From NCBI RefSeq assembly GCF_001884735.1, contig NZ_MJAP01000034.1:62001-126000 (forward strand): a stretch of DNA of 64,000 nucleotides, given 5' to 3'. The stretch is from Natronohydrobacter thiooxidans. GTDB taxonomy: Bacteria > Pseudomonadota > Alphaproteobacteria > Rhodobacterales > Rhodobacteraceae. This document shows positions 17,242-26,573 of this stretch, piece after piece. The position numbers were made by a program, and so were the translations under genes. Below the pieces are notes generated by a model. That model was not told the origin of the DNA and ran no database searches. It saw only the letters and a program-made list of their open reading frames with translations. Positions within the stretch are counted from its first letter, which is position 1. Each line of letters opens with the position of its first letter.

Positions 17242-18921
17242 ATGTGCGCTAAAGCAACCATGGAAGAATTCGAGGCAATGCTCGCTGAGAGCCTCGAAAT
17301 GGACACCCCCGATGAGGGCTCTGTCGTTACCGGTACGGTCATCGCCATCGAGGCAGGCCAGGCCATCATCGATGTCGGCTACAAGATGGAAGGCCGCGTC
17401 GAACTGAAAGAATTCGCAGAACCCGGCGAAGCCCCGCAGGTCGCTGTCGGCGACAAGGTCGAGGTCTATCTCGAACGCGTCGAGAATGCGCGCGGTGAAG
17501 CCGTTGTCAGCCGCGAGAAAGCCCGCCGCGAAGCCGCATGGGACCGTCTCGAAAAAGCCTATGCCGATGAAGCCCGCGTCGATGGCGCGATCTTCGGTCG
17601 CGTCAAGGGCGGCTTCACGGTCGATCTGGGCGGCGCTGTGGCCTTCCTGCCCGGCTCTCAGGTCGATGTGCGCCCCGTGCGCGATGCAGGCCCGCTGATG
17701 GGTCTGAAGCAGCCCTTCCAGATCCTGAAAATGGACCGTCGCCGCGGCAATATCGTCGTCTCGCGCCGCGCCATTCTCGAAGAGAGCCGCGCCGAACAGC
17801 GCGCCGAGGTCATCGGCAAGCTGGTCGAAGGTCAGGTTGCGGATGGTGTGGTCAAGAACATCACCGAATACGGTGCCTTCGTCGATCTGGGCGGTGTGGA
17901 CGGGCTTCTGCACGTCACCGACATGGCATGGCGCCGCGTCAACCACCCCTCCGAAGTCGTCACCATCGGCGAGACGATCAAGGTGCAGGTCATCAAGATC
18001 AACAAGGACACGCATCGCATCTCGCTTGGTATCAAGCAGCTGCAGGCCGATCCGTGGGATGCTGTCGAGACGCAATATGCGCTGGGCTCGGTCCATAAAG
18101 GCCGCGTGACCAACATCACCGATTACGGTGCATTCGTTGAACTGGAAGCTGGTGTCGAAGGTCTGGTCCATGTCTCGGAAATGAGCTGGACCAAGAAGAA
18201 CGTGCATCCCGGCAAGATCGTCTCCACCTCGCAAGAGGTCGATGTCATGGTTCTGGAAATCGACGGTGCCAAGCGCCGCGTGTCGCTGGGCCTGAAACAG
18301 ACCATGCGCAACCCGTGGGAACTGTTCGCAGAAACCCACCCGGTCGGCAGCCAGATCGAAGGCGAGATCAAGAACATCACCGAATTCGGTCTTTTCGTGG
18401 GTCTGGACGGCGATATCGACGGCATGGTGCACCTCTCCGACATCAGCTGGGATCAGCGCGGCGAGGAAGCCATTCAGGATTACCGCAAGGGCGATATGGT
18501 CCATGCGGTCGTCTCCGAGGTCGATGCCGAGCGCGAGCGCATTTCGCTCTCGATCAAGGCGCTGGAGAATGACACTTTCTCCGACGCGGTTGAAGGCGTG
18601 AAGCGTGGCTCGATCGTCACCTGCACTGTGACCGCCATCGAGGAAGGTGGCATCGAGGTCGAGTATAACGGCACCAAGAACTTCATCCGCCGTTCCGATT
18701 TGGCTCGCGACCGTGCCGACCAGCGCCCCGAGCGTTTCCAGGTCGGTGACAAGGTTGATGCGCGTGTGACGAGCGTGGACAGCAAGACCCGCCGTCTGGG
18801 TCTGTCGATCAAGGCCCGCGAGATCGCCGAAGAGAAAGAAGCGGTCGAGCAATATGGCTCTTCGGATGCCGGTGCAAGCCTCGGCGATATCCTCGGCGCC
18901 GCGCTCAAGGATCGCGGCTGA
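17242..18921 (+). CDS. rpsA: 30S ribosomal protein S1
   Basis: A 559-residue protein with six S1 (OB-fold) RNA-binding repeats. Repeats 3-6 are most evident, each with a phrase such as VKNITEYGAFVDLGGVDGLLHVTDMAW, VTNITDYGAFVELEAG or IKNITEFGLFVGLDGDIDGMVHLSDISW. S1 binds mRNA on the small subunit and helps start translation. Start ATG 17242 has AAGGAAG upstream (about 17225-17231). It is monocistronic here: it has its own promoter and leader and ends at a strong terminator. cmk and ihfB, frequent neighbours in relatives, are not adjacent. Confidence 0.97.
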   Translation: MCAKATMEEFEAMLAESLEMDTPDEGSVVTGTVIAIEAGQAIIDVGYKMEGRVELKEFAEPGEAPQVAVGDKVEVYLERVENARGEAVVSREKARREAAWDRLEKAYADEARVDGAIFGRVKGGFTVDLGGAVAFLPGSQVDVRPVRDAGPLMGLKQPFQILKMDRRRGNIVVSRRAILEESRAEQRAEVIGKLVEGQVADGVVKNITEYGAFVDLGGVDGLLHVTDMAWRRVNHPSEVVTIGETIKVQVIKINKDTHRISLGIKQLQADPWDAVETQYALGSVHKGRVTNITDYGAFVELEAGVEGLVHVSEMSWTKKNVHPGKIVSTSQEVDVMVLEIDGAKRRVSLGLKQTMRNPWELFAETHPVGSQIEGEIKNITEFGLFVGLDGDIDGMVHLSDISWDQRGEEAIQDYRKGDMVHAVVSEVDAERERISLSIKALENDTFSDAVEGVKRGSIVTCTVTAIEEGGIEVEYNGTKNFIRRSDLARDRADQRPERFQVGDKVDARVTSVDSKTRRLGLSIKAREIAEEKEAVEQYGSSDAGASLGDILGAALKDRG

Positions 18922-18951
18922 TCTGGCCCGCGCACAGCACGAAAACACTGC

Positions 18952-18980
18952 AAAAACCCCGGCCTCGTGCCGGGGTTTTT
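18952..18980 (+). terminator. Rho-independent terminator of rpsA
   Basis: AAAAACCCCGGC and GCCGGGGTTTTT form a perfect 12-bp stem with loop CTCGT, ending in TTTTT. It lies 30 bp after the rpsA stop. The A-run on the other side would let it act in both directions. Confidence 0.95.
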
Positions 18981-19038
18981 CATTTCCAGCGCCCGAGAGT
19001 GCCGCTACGTCACTTGGCGCCCGCACCGGGCACGCCGC

Positions 19039-19068
19039 TTGACTTGGAAGGGCAAAGCGCAGAACAAT
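19039..19068 (+). promoter_or_regulatory. Candidate promoter of the peptide ABC operon
   Basis: TTGACT (19039-19044), an 18-base spacer and AACAAT (19063-19068), located between the rpsA terminator and the binding-protein start at 19134. The -10 is weak. Confidence 0.45.
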
Positions 19069-19133
19069 CGGCGCAGTTCCCCATGTGCCGGACCGGCCAA
19101 CAGAAGGGGAAATTCACCATCAGGGAGATCACG

Positions 19134-20732
19134 ATGTCGATGAAATCACTGCTTCTTCCCACGCGCGGCGCGCTTTTGACGGGCGTCGCCGCAACCGCGC
19201 TTGTGCTGTCGGGCATGGTCGCGACTGCCGAGACGATCCGCTGGGCGCGGGTGGGCGACTCGCTCACACTCGACCCGCACAGCCAGAACGAGGGGCCGAC
19301 CCATACGCTGGCGCATCATATCTATGAAACGCTGGTCGAGCGCGAGCTGGATGGCTCGCTCAGCCCGCGTCTGGCGACCGAATGGGGCATCACTGACGAA
19401 GATGATACCGTCTGGTATTTCACCATCCGCGAGGGCGTGAAATTCCATGACGGCTCGGAAATGACCGTCGAGGATGTGGTCTTCTCGCTCGACCGTGCCC
19501 GCACCACGCCCTCGGGCATGGCAGCCCTGCACGCAGCCGTCGAAGAAGTGACCGCGGTCGATGACACAACCGTGCATGTGCGCCTCTCCGGTCCTGCGCC
19601 GCTCTATGTGCAGAACCTGACCAACACTTTCATCATGTCCAAAGCCTGGGCCGAAGCCAATGGCGTCGCCATCGCTCCCAATTACGCAGCGGGCGAGGAA
19701 GCCTATTCGATCCGCAACGCCATGGGCACCGGCCCCTATACGCTGGTCGAGCGCGATCCCGAAGTGCGCACTGTCCTGCGTGTCTTTGAAGATCACTGGG
19801 ATGACGCGCCTGCCGTGACCGAAATCATCTATACCCCGATTGCCGAGGCCGCGACCCGTGTCGCAGCACTCTTGTCGGGCGAAGTCGATATCGTGCAGGA
19901 CGTGCCGGTGCAGGACATCGCGCGGCTGGAACAGACCGACGGGATCAAGGTCATGCGCGGCCCGGAAAACCGCAATATCTTCTTCAGCTATGACATGAGC
20001 TCGGACCGGCTGCGCTCGTCTGATGCGGCGGAAAACCCCTTCGCCAACCCGCTGGTGCGCGAAGCCATGTCGCTGGCGATTGACCGCAACGCGATCCAGC
20101 AGGTGGTGATGCGCGGCGAAAGCCAGCCCTCTGCCGCGCCCCTGCCGCCCTTCGTGAACGGCTGGACCGAGGAAATGCACGTCTTTGGCGACCCCGATCT
20201 GGCCCGCGCGGGCGAGTTGATGACTGAAGCGGGCTATCCCAACGGCTTCACCGTGCAGCTTGATTGCCCCAATGACCGCTACCTGAATGATGAATCGATC
20301 TGTCAGGCGCTGGTGGGGATGCTGGCGCGGATCAATGTCAATGTGAACCTGAACGCGCAGACCCGTTCGCTGCATTTCCCGCTGATCGAGAACTGGGAAA
20401 CCGATTTCTACATGCTGGGCTGGGGGGTTCCGACCTTTGACAGCCAGTATGTGTTCGATTTCCTCGTGCATAGCCGCGAGGGCAGCTATGGCTCGTTCAA
20501 CGGCTCGCGCTACTCGAACGCCGATCTGGACGCAAAAATCGAATCGCTGGCGACCATGACCGATCTGGAAGCCCGCGACGCGGTGATCGCCGAGATCTGG
20601 GAAGAGGTCATCAACGAGCGCATTTTCCTGAATGTTCACAATCAGGTACTGGCCTATGCCATGCGCGAGGGCGTGACGCTCGATGTGCACCCGGAAAACC
20701 AGCCGCGCATGACGACGGTCACATTCGACTGA
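19134..20732 (+). CDS. ABC transporter periplasmic binding protein, peptide/nickel family
   Basis: A 532-residue SBP_bac_5-type solute-binding protein. After a signal peptide (basic start, LLTGVAATALVLSGMVATA, mature from about AETIRW) it reads LTLDPHSQNEGPTHTLAHHIYETLVERELDGSLSPRLATEWG, then WYFTIREGVKFHDG and VEDVVFSLDRA, all classic for this family. The family binds peptides, opines, nickel or glutathione-like ligands; the ligand is not predictable here. ATG 19134 is chosen over upstream frames because AGGGAGA (19122-19128) precedes it. It heads a five-gene importer operon and is followed by a stable hairpin that may favour its expression over the membrane genes. Confidence 0.92.
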   Translation: MSMKSLLLPTRGALLTGVAATALVLSGMVATAETIRWARVGDSLTLDPHSQNEGPTHTLAHHIYETLVERELDGSLSPRLATEWGITDEDDTVWYFTIREGVKFHDGSEMTVEDVVFSLDRARTTPSGMAALHAAVEEVTAVDDTTVHVRLSGPAPLYVQNLTNTFIMSKAWAEANGVAIAPNYAAGEEAYSIRNAMGTGPYTLVERDPEVRTVLRVFEDHWDDAPAVTEIIYTPIAEAATRVAALLSGEVDIVQDVPVQDIARLEQTDGIKVMRGPENRNIFFSYDMSSDRLRSSDAAENPFANPLVREAMSLAIDRNAIQQVVMRGESQPSAAPLPPFVNGWTEEMHVFGDPDLARAGELMTEAGYPNGFTVQLDCPNDRYLNDESICQALVGMLARINVNVNLNAQTRSLHFPLIENWETDFYMLGWGVPTFDSQYVFDFLVHSREGSYGSFNGSRYSNADLDAKIESLATMTDLEARDAVIAEIWEEVINERIFLNVHNQVLAYAMREGVTLDVHPENQPRMTTVTFD

Positions 20733-20749
20733 TGCGGGCTTGACCTGCG

Positions 20750-20777
20750 GACCCGTGCGGGATACCCCGCGCGGGTC
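20750..20777 (+). promoter_or_regulatory. Intercistronic stem-loop after the binding-protein gene
   Basis: GACCCGTGCGGG and CCCGCGCGGGTC pair over 12 bp (one G-T wobble) around loop ATAC. It is followed by AATCTGTTTAGG rather than a pure T-run, so partial termination or mRNA 3' protection is more likely than full termination. Such structures are known to raise binding-protein levels over permeases in importer operons. Confidence 0.7.
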
Positions 20778-20832
20778 AATCTGTTTAGGGCAGAAAGGCT
20801 GACCCTTTTAGCCCTGAGATGCGAGGTCCGAC

Positions 20833-21819
20833 ATGATCGCCTTCATCCTGCGCCGCCTGGCGCAATCCGTGCTTGTCATGCTGACGGTGGCCCTCGTGGC
20901 CTTCGCGCTGTTTCGCTTCGTGGGCGATCCGATCGCCTCGATGGTCGGGCAGGAAACCACGCTGGCTGAACGCGCCGAACTGCGCGAGGCGCTGGGCCTG
21001 AATGACCCGTTCCTCATCCAGTTCTGGAATTTCATCCTCCGCGCCGTGCAGGGCGATTTCGGCATCTCCTACCGGTTGCAACAGCCGGTGATGGAACTGA
21101 TCCTGTCGCGCCTGCCCGCGACGCTGGAACTGGCGCTGGTCTCGGGCGTGATGGCCTTTGTCTTTGGTGTGGGTTTCGGGGTCTATACCGCGCTCAACCG
21201 GGGCGGCTGGATCTCGGGCACAGTCATGACCACCTCGCTGATCGGTGTCTCGCTGCCCACTTTCCTGATCGGTATCCTGCTGATCTGGGTTTTCGCGGTC
21301 GAGTTGCAATGGCTGCCCTCTTTCGGGCGCGGCGAGACCGTCTATATCGGCAATTGGTGGCGCACCGGGCTGCTGACGGAGTCGGGCCGCGCCTCGCTGA
21401 TCCTGCCTGCGATCACGCTGGGGCTCTATCAGATGACGCTGATCATGCGTCTGGTGCGCGCCGAGATGCTGGAAGTCCTGCGCACCGATTACATCAAATT
21501 CGCCCGCGCGCGGGGCCTCTCGAACCGCGCGGTGCATTTCGGCCATGCGCTGAAAAACACGCTGGTCCCGGTCATCACCATCACGGGCCTGCAGATGGGC
21601 AGCATCATCGCCTTTTCGATCATCACCGAGACCGTGTTCCAATGGCCCGGCGTGGGGGCGTTGTTCATCAATTCGGTGCGCTTCGTCGATGTGCCGGTGA
21701 TGGCCGCCTATCTGATGCTGATCGCGCTCGTTTTCGTCGTGATCAACCTGATCGTCGACCTGCTTTACTATGCCGTGGACCCGCGCCTGCGCGTGGACCG
21801 CGCCAATGCCCGGCACTGA
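20833..21819 (+). CDS. Peptide-type ABC transporter permease 1 (DppB-like)
   Basis: A 328-residue BPD_transp_1 permease with an N-terminal DppB/OppB signature (MIAFILRRLAQSVLVMLTVALVAFALFRFVGDP) and about six membrane helices. The EAA loop that contacts the ATPase is seen as RTDYIKFARARGLSNRAVHFGHALKNTLVPVITI. It forms the transmembrane channel with the next gene product. It follows the binding-protein gene by 100 bp, with a hairpin between, and precedes permease 2 by 9 bp. Confidence 0.92.
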   Translation: MIAFILRRLAQSVLVMLTVALVAFALFRFVGDPIASMVGQETTLAERAELREALGLNDPFLIQFWNFILRAVQGDFGISYRLQQPVMELILSRLPATLELALVSGVMAFVFGVGFGVYTALNRGGWISGTVMTTSLIGVSLPTFLIGILLIWVFAVELQWLPSFGRGETVYIGNWWRTGLLTESGRASLILPAITLGLYQMTLIMRLVRAEMLEVLRTDYIKFARARGLSNRAVHFGHALKNTLVPVITITGLQMGSIIAFSIITETVFQWPGVGALFINSVRFVDVPVMAAYLMLIALVFVVINLIVDLLYYAVDPRLRVDRANARH

Positions 21820-21828
21820 GGGGGAAAC

Positions 21829-22770
21829 ATGGCTGATTTCGCGCCTGCAGACCGACCCAATTTTCTGGCCCGCGCCTGGGACAGCGATATCGCATGGTCT
21901 TTCCGCCATTCACCGCTGGCGATTGTCGCCGCGCTGGTCTCGGTCCTGATCATCCTCGCCGCCGTGCTGGCACCCTGGATCGCCCCGCATGACCCGTTCA
22001 ACCCGGCCTCGCTGAACCTGATGGACGGCTTCACGCCCCCGATGGAACCCAACCAGTTCACCGGCAATCTCTATTGGCTGGGCACCGACAATCAGGGCCG
22101 CGACGTGTTCTCGACCATCCTCTATGGCGCGCGCATCTCGCTTTTCGTGGGCTTCATGGCGGTGCTCTTCGCCATGGTGCTGGGCATCACGCTGGGCCTG
22201 ATCGCGGGCTATCGCGGCGGCTGGATCGACGCGCTGCTGATGCGGGTCGCGGATGTGCAACTGACCTTTCCGGCGATCCTGCTCGCGCTTCTGATCTTCG
22301 GCATCGCACGCGGCTTCATCCCGCCCGCGATGCGCGACGCAATGGCGATCTGGGTGCTGATCGTGGCCATCGGCCTGTCGGAATGGGTGAATTATGCGCG
22401 CGTCGTGCGCGGCGCGACCATGGTCGAGAAGAACAAGGAATATGTGCAGGCCGCCCGCGTGATCGGGGTGCATCCGGTGCGCATCCTTGCGCGCCATATC
22501 CTGCCCAATGTCATGGGGCCGGTGCTGGTCATCGCCACAATCGGCCTCGCGCTCGCGATCATCGCCGAGGCGACGCTCTCTTTCCTTGGCGTCGGCGTGC
22601 CCCCCACCCAGCCCTCGCTGGGCACACTCATCCGCATCGGGCAGGGCTTCCTCTTCTCGGGCGAATGGTGGATCCTGCTCTTCCCCTCGATCACGCTGCT
22701 GGCGCTGGCGCTCTCGGTCAACCTGCTGGGCGACTGGCTGCGCGACGCCCTGAATCCGAGGTTGCGCTGA
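21829..22770 (+). CDS. Peptide-type ABC transporter permease 2 (DppC-like)
   Basis: A 313-residue permease of the DppC/OppC type. It has an N-terminal cytoplasmic stretch and first helix (ALVSVLIILAAVLAPWIAPHDPF), the periplasmic signature LGTDNQGRDVFSTILYGARISLFVGF, and the EAA loop VQAARVIGVHPVRILARHILPNVMGPVLV. It pairs with the DppB-like subunit. GGGGGAAAC lies before ATG 21829. Its stop overlaps the next ATG (TGATG at 22768-22772), indicating translational coupling to the ATPase. Confidence 0.93.
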   Translation: MADFAPADRPNFLARAWDSDIAWSFRHSPLAIVAALVSVLIILAAVLAPWIAPHDPFNPASLNLMDGFTPPMEPNQFTGNLYWLGTDNQGRDVFSTILYGARISLFVGFMAVLFAMVLGITLGLIAGYRGGWIDALLMRVADVQLTFPAILLALLIFGIARGFIPPAMRDAMAIWVLIVAIGLSEWVNYARVVRGATMVEKNKEYVQAARVIGVHPVRILARHILPNVMGPVLVIATIGLALAIIAEATLSFLGVGVPPTQPSLGTLIRIGQGFLFSGEWWILLFPSITLLALALSVNLLGDWLRDALNPRLR

Positions 22771-23753
22771 TGGCTGAACCTTTGCTTTCCGTCCGCGATC
22801 TGGTCGTGGAATTCCCGACAAGGCGTGGCGTGCTGCGCGCGCTCGACAAGGTGTCCTTTGACATTGCCGAGGGCGAGGTTCTGGGCATGGTCGGCGAATC
22901 CGGCGCGGGCAAATCCCTGACCGGGGCCGCGATCATCGGGCTTCTGGAGCCACCGGGCCGCGTGGCCTCGGGCGAAATCTGGCTGCGCGGCGAGCGGATC
23001 GACAATCTGCCGCGCGAGAAGATGCGCCGCATCCGGGGTCGGCGGATCGGCATGGTGTTCCAGGATCCCCTGACCAGCCTCAACCCGCTTTATACCGTCG
23101 CCCAGCAACTGATCGAGACCATCCGCACGCATATGGATGTCTCCGACAGCGAAGCCCGCAAACGCGCCGTGGCGCTTCTCGACCGTGTGGGCATCCCCGC
23201 CGCCGCCCGCCGCATCGACGATTACCCGCATCACTTCTCGGGCGGTATGCGCCAGCGCGTGGTGATCGCGCTCGCACTGGCTGCAGAGCCGGAACTGGTC
23301 ATCGCCGATGAGCCGACCACCGCGCTCGATGTCTCGGTGCAGGCGCAGATCATCGATGTGCTGAAGGAAATCTGCGCCGAGCGCGGCGCCTCGGTCATGC
23401 TGATCACCCATGACATGGGCGTGATTGCCGAAACCGCCGACCGCGTGGCCGTGCTCTATGCCGGGCGGCTGGCCGAAATCGGGCCGGTGCGCGATGTGAT
23501 TCAGGCCGCCGAACACCCCTATACCAGCGGGTTGATGGGCTCGATCCCGACGCTGACCCAGACCGCTGACCGGCTGACCCAGATCCCCGGCTCCATGCCG
23601 CGCCTGAACGCCATCCCGCAGGGCTGCCCTTTCAATCCCCGCTGCCCGCATGTGTTCGACCGCTGCCGGGTCGAGCGGCCAGAACTGATCGCGCGCCCGG
23701 CCGGGCGGCAGGTCGCCTGCTGGCTCTATGACAAGGAGGCACAGAATGTCTGA
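22770..23753 (+). CDS. Peptide-type ABC transporter ATPase 1 (DppD-like)
   Basis: A 327-residue ABC ATPase. It has Walker A GESGAGKSLTG, Q-loop VFQDPLTSLNP, signature FSGGMRQRVVIALALAAEP, Walker B LVIADEPTTALD and the H-loop in LITHDMGV. The C-terminal oligopeptide-transporter domain includes GCPFNPRCPHVFDRC, a Cys-rich motif typical of this subfamily. The open frame extends upstream inside permease 2, but the true start is ATG 22770, coupled to the upstream stop. It energises import together with the DppF-like ATPase. Confidence 0.94.
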   Translation: MAEPLLSVRDLVVEFPTRRGVLRALDKVSFDIAEGEVLGMVGESGAGKSLTGAAIIGLLEPPGRVASGEIWLRGERIDNLPREKMRRIRGRRIGMVFQDPLTSLNPLYTVAQQLIETIRTHMDVSDSEARKRAVALLDRVGIPAAARRIDDYPHHFSGGMRQRVVIALALAAEPELVIADEPTTALDVSVQAQIIDVLKEICAERGASVMLITHDMGVIAETADRVAVLYAGRLAEIGPVRDVIQAAEHPYTSGLMGSIPTLTQTADRLTQIPGSMPRLNAIPQGCPFNPRCPHVFDRCRVERPELIARPAGRQVACWLYDKEAQNV

Positions 23754-24735
23754 TGTGCTGCTGTCTGTCGAAGGGCTGACGCGCCGCTTCGATGTGTCGA
23801 AACCCTGGCTCAACCGCGTGATCGAACGCGACGAGCGGCAATTCCTGACCGCCAATGCCGATGTAAGCTTCGAGATCCGCAAGGGTGAGACCTTCGCGTT
23901 GGTGGGCGAATCCGGCTCGGGCAAATCGACCATCGCCAAGATGATCGTGGGCCTCTTGGAACCCTCCGAAGGGCAGATCCGCTTCGATGGCGATGTGATG
24001 GATTTCAACTCGGGCGCGGCGATGCGCCGCTTGCGCCGCCGCTTCCAGATGATCTTTCAGGATCCCTTCGCCAGCCTCAACCCGCGCTGGCGGGTGGGCG
24101 ATATCATCGCGGAACCGATCCGCACCTTTGATCTGATGAAAGGGGCCGCGATCCGCAACGAAGTGGGGCGGCTTCTGGATCTGGTGGGCCTCTCCGCCAC
24201 CGACGCCGAGAAATTCCCGCATGAGTTTTCCGGCGGCCAGCGCCAGCGCATCGCCATTGCCCGCGCGCTGTCGTCAAGACCCGAATTCATCGTCTGCGAT
24301 GAACCGACTTCGGCGCTCGATGTCTCGGTGCAGGCGCAGATTCTGAACCTGATGCGCGATCTGCAGGATGAATTCGGCCTGACCTATCTGCTGATCAGCC
24401 ATGATCTGAGCGTGGTGCGGCATATGGCGAACCGCATAGGCGTGCTCTATCTGGGGCGGCTGGTCGAAGTCGCGGATGCGAAACGGCTGTTTCTTGACCC
24501 CCAGCACCCCTATACGCGGATGCTGCTCGATGCCGTGCCGGATCTGGCGCTCTCGGGACGGCGCAGAACCCCGGTGACGGGCGAGATCCCGAACCCGATC
24601 AACCCGCCGCCCGGCTGCGCCTTTCACCCGCGCTGCCCGCATGTGATGCCGATCTGCAAACAGGTGATCCCGCCCCCGATTGAAACCGCGACCGGGCGCG
24701 CGGCCTGCTACCTGCTGGCCCCGACCCCGGCCTGA
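23746..24735 (+). CDS. Peptide-type ABC transporter ATPase 2 (DppF-like)
   Basis: A 329-residue ABC ATPase that completes the transporter. It has Walker A GESGSGKSTIAK, Q-loop IFQDPFASLNP, signature FSGGQRQRIAIARALSSRP, Walker B FIVCDEPTSALD and H-loop LLISHDLSV, then the C-terminal GCAFHPRCPHVMPIC motif. Start ATG 23746 has AAGGAGG (23733-23739) 6 bases upstream and overlaps the preceding gene by 8 bp. An upstream in-frame ATG at 23728 lies before this ribosome binding site and is rejected. Confidence 0.94.
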   Translation: MSDVLLSVEGLTRRFDVSKPWLNRVIERDERQFLTANADVSFEIRKGETFALVGESGSGKSTIAKMIVGLLEPSEGQIRFDGDVMDFNSGAAMRRLRRRFQMIFQDPFASLNPRWRVGDIIAEPIRTFDLMKGAAIRNEVGRLLDLVGLSATDAEKFPHEFSGGQRQRIAIARALSSRPEFIVCDEPTSALDVSVQAQILNLMRDLQDEFGLTYLLISHDLSVVRHMANRIGVLYLGRLVEVADAKRLFLDPQHPYTRMLLDAVPDLALSGRRRTPVTGEIPNPINPPPGCAFHPRCPHVMPICKQVIPPPIETATGRAACYLLAPTPA

Positions 24736-24743
24736 CATGCAGA

Positions 24744-24769
24744 CACCGCCCCCGGCAACAGGGGCGGTG
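24744..24769. terminator. Hairpin between convergent ABC operon and aldehyde dehydrogenase
   Basis: CACCGCCCC (24744-24752) pairs with GGGGCGGTG (24761-24769) around an 8-base loop, between the two convergent stop codons (24735 and 24793). No long T-run is present on either side, so strength is uncertain. Confidence 0.55.
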
Positions 24770-24792
24770 CAGTGTCACTTCAGCAAAAAGCC

Positions 24793-26313
24793 TCAGAAGA
24801 AGCCCAGCTTGTTGGGGTTGTAGCTGACCAGCATGTTCTTGGTCTGCTGATAATGGTCGAGCATCATCTTATGCGTCTCGCGTCCGATGCCCGATTGCTT
24901 GTAGCCGCCAAAAGCCGCATGCGCCGGATAGGCATGGTAATTGTTCACCCAGACACGCCCCGCCTCGATCGCGCGGCCAAAGCGATAGGCGCGGGTGCCG
25001 TCGCGGGTCCAGACCCCGGCGCCCAGACCATACATCGTGTCATTGGCAATCGCGAGCGCCTCGGCCTCGTCCTTGAAAGTCGTCACCGACACGACCGGGC
25101 CGAAGATCTCCTCCTGAAACACCCGCATCTTGTTGTGACCCTTGAAGATCGTCGGCTGGATATAATAGCCGCTTTCCAGATCGCCCCCCAGATGTGCGGA
25201 ATCCCCGCCCACCAGCACCTCGGCCCCTTCCTCGCGGCCAATGGTGAAATAGGACATGATCTTGTCATGCTGCATCTTGCTGGCCTGCGCCCCCACCATC
25301 GTGGACATGTCGCGCGGATCGCCCTGGGTGATGGCCTTCACCCGCGCGATGCAGCGGGCGATGAATTCCTCATAGATATCTTCCTGAACCAGCGCCCGCG
25401 ACGGGCAGGTGCAGACCTCGCCCTGATTGAAGGCAAAGAGCACGAAGCCTTCCACCGCCTTGTCAAGGAACGCATCATCCTCGGCCATGATATCCGAAAA
25501 GAAGATATTGGGCGATTTGCCCCCCAGTTCCAGCGTGACCGGGATCAGGTTCACGGTCGCGGCTTCCATGATCTTGCGCCCGGTCGCGGTCGAGCCGGTG
25601 AAAGCGATCTTCGCAATCCGGTTCGAGCGCGCCAGCGCGTCGCCCGCCTCGGCGCCCAGACCGTTGACGATATTCAGCACACCTGCGGGCAGCAGATCAG
25701 CAATCACCTCGATCAGCACCATGATCGCCGCAGGCGTCTGCTCGGCGGGTTTCAGCACGATGCAATTGCCCGCCGCCAGCGCCGGCGCCAGTTTCCACGC
25801 CGCCATCAGGATCGAGAAATTCCACGGGATGATCTGCCCCACCACGCCCAGCGGCTCATGAAAATGATAGGCCACCGTGTCATGGTCGATTTCCGACATG
25901 GTGCCTTCCTGCGCGCGCAGCGTGCCCGCGAAATAGCGGAAATGATCGACCGCCAGCGGAATATCGGCGGCGGTGGTCTCGCGGATCGGCTTGCCATTGT
26001 CCCAGGTCTCGGCCGCCGCGATCAGGTCCAGATTCGCCTCGATCCGGTCCGCGATCCGCAGCAGGATATTCGAGCGTTCCGCAACGCTCGTCTTGCCCCA
26101 GGCCTCTTTCGCGGCATGGGCCGCATCCAGCGCCAGCTCGATATCGGCCTTGTCGGAGCGCGCGACTTCGCAGACCTTGGCACCGGTGATCGGCGTGATA
26201 TTGTCCATATAGCGCCCGGCGACAGGGGCCACGAACTGGCCACCGATGAAATTGTCATAGCGCGTCTTGAAGGGCGAGGCGGTGCGGAAATCGGCTTGCG
26301 TGATCTGGTTCAT
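24793..26313 (-). CDS. NAD-dependent (acet)aldehyde dehydrogenase, ExaC/AcoD type
   Basis: A 506-residue aldehyde dehydrogenase. It has NIIPWNFS-like [23 protein letters not shown], the Rossmann [11 protein letters not shown], the catalytic Glu in [10 protein letters not shown] and the nucleophile Cys in [12 protein letters not shown]. The CTCPSR context and C-terminal [31 protein letters not shown] are typical of ExaC/AcoD acetaldehyde dehydrogenases, which oxidise the aldehyde made by PQQ alcohol dehydrogenases. This fits the neighbouring PQQ accessory genes, and a shared 25-bp operator (26393-26417) strengthens the link. Start ATG 26313 has GGAGGAGAC upstream on the minus strand. Confidence 0.92.
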   Translation of the reverse strand: MNQITQADFRTASPFKTRYDNFIGGQFVAPVAGRYMDNITPITGAKVCEVARSDKADIELALDAAHAAKEAWGKTSVAERSNILLRIADRIEANLDLIAAAETWDNGKPIRETTAADIPLAVDHFRYFAGTLRAQEGTMSEIDHDTVAYHFHEPLGVVGQIIPWNFSILMAAWKLAPALAAGNCIVLKPAEQTPAAIMVLIEVIADLLPAGVLNIVNGLGAEAGDALARSNRIAKIAFTGSTATGRKIMEAATVNLIPVTLELGGKSPNIFFSDIMAEDDAFLDKAVEGFVLFAFNQGEVCTCPSRALVQEDIYEEFIARCIARVKAITQGDPRDMSTMVGAQASKMQHDKIMSYFTIGREEGAEVLVGGDSAHLGGDLESGYYIQPTIFKGHNKMRVFQEEIFGPVVSVTTFKDEAEALAIANDTMYGLGAGVWTRDGTRAYRFGRAIEAGRVWVNNYHAYPAHAAFGGYKQSGIGRETHKMMLDHYQQTKNMLVSYNPNKLGFF

Positions 26314-26360
26314 GGGGGTCTCCTCCTGAATGGACTGCCCGTCGGGGACAGCATGGCCGC

Positions 26361-26417
26361 ACCATAATCCTGATCGCCCGATCCGTCTGCGCGACCATAG
26401 TCTACGCGACTTTGGTC
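26361..26417 (-). promoter_or_regulatory. Aldehyde dehydrogenase promoter with 25-bp dyad operator (site A)
   Basis: On the minus strand GACCAAAGTC-GCGTA-GACTATGGTC (26393-26417) is a near-perfect 10-5-10 palindrome (9 of 10 arm positions pair). The -10-like TTATGGT (26361-26367) begins 25 bases downstream of it. This gives a leader of about 40 bases to ATG 26313. The same dyad and geometry recur at 30857-30881 and 31434-31458, so a common activator is inferred. Confidence 0.72.
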
Positions 26418-26502
26418 GTAATTTTATCCATTGAGACTACATGTTTAGCGCCGGGTCCGATCAGCCCGCGCCCCAGCCCGCTGTCACGCCCCCAAGGCTT
26501 CA

Positions 26503-26560
26503 TCTTGCCCGAAATACTCTCACTGAGAGGCCACGGGCCGCAAGGCCCGTCCCCCCTCAG
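26503..26560. repeat. Dispersed intergenic element with GC hairpin, copy 1
   Basis: On the minus strand 26503-26520 reads AGAGTATTTCGGGCAAGA, which matches 47878-47895 at 16 of 18 bases. Beside it ACGGGCC (26533-26539) pairs with GGCCCGT (26544-26550) around GCAA, and CTGAG/CTCAG (26523-26527, 26556-26560) extends the stem. It lies just after the 3' end of the minus-strand operon ending at 26574 and may act as its transcript end. Confidence 0.6.
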
Positions 26561-26573
26561 CAGCCTCCCCAAG

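Noticed and set aside
16113..17369. An N-terminal extension of the minus-strand aminotransferase through rlmJ and the rpsA leader
   Set aside because: Homology starts at ATG 16112 with its own ribosome binding site. The upstream part is antisense to rlmJ.
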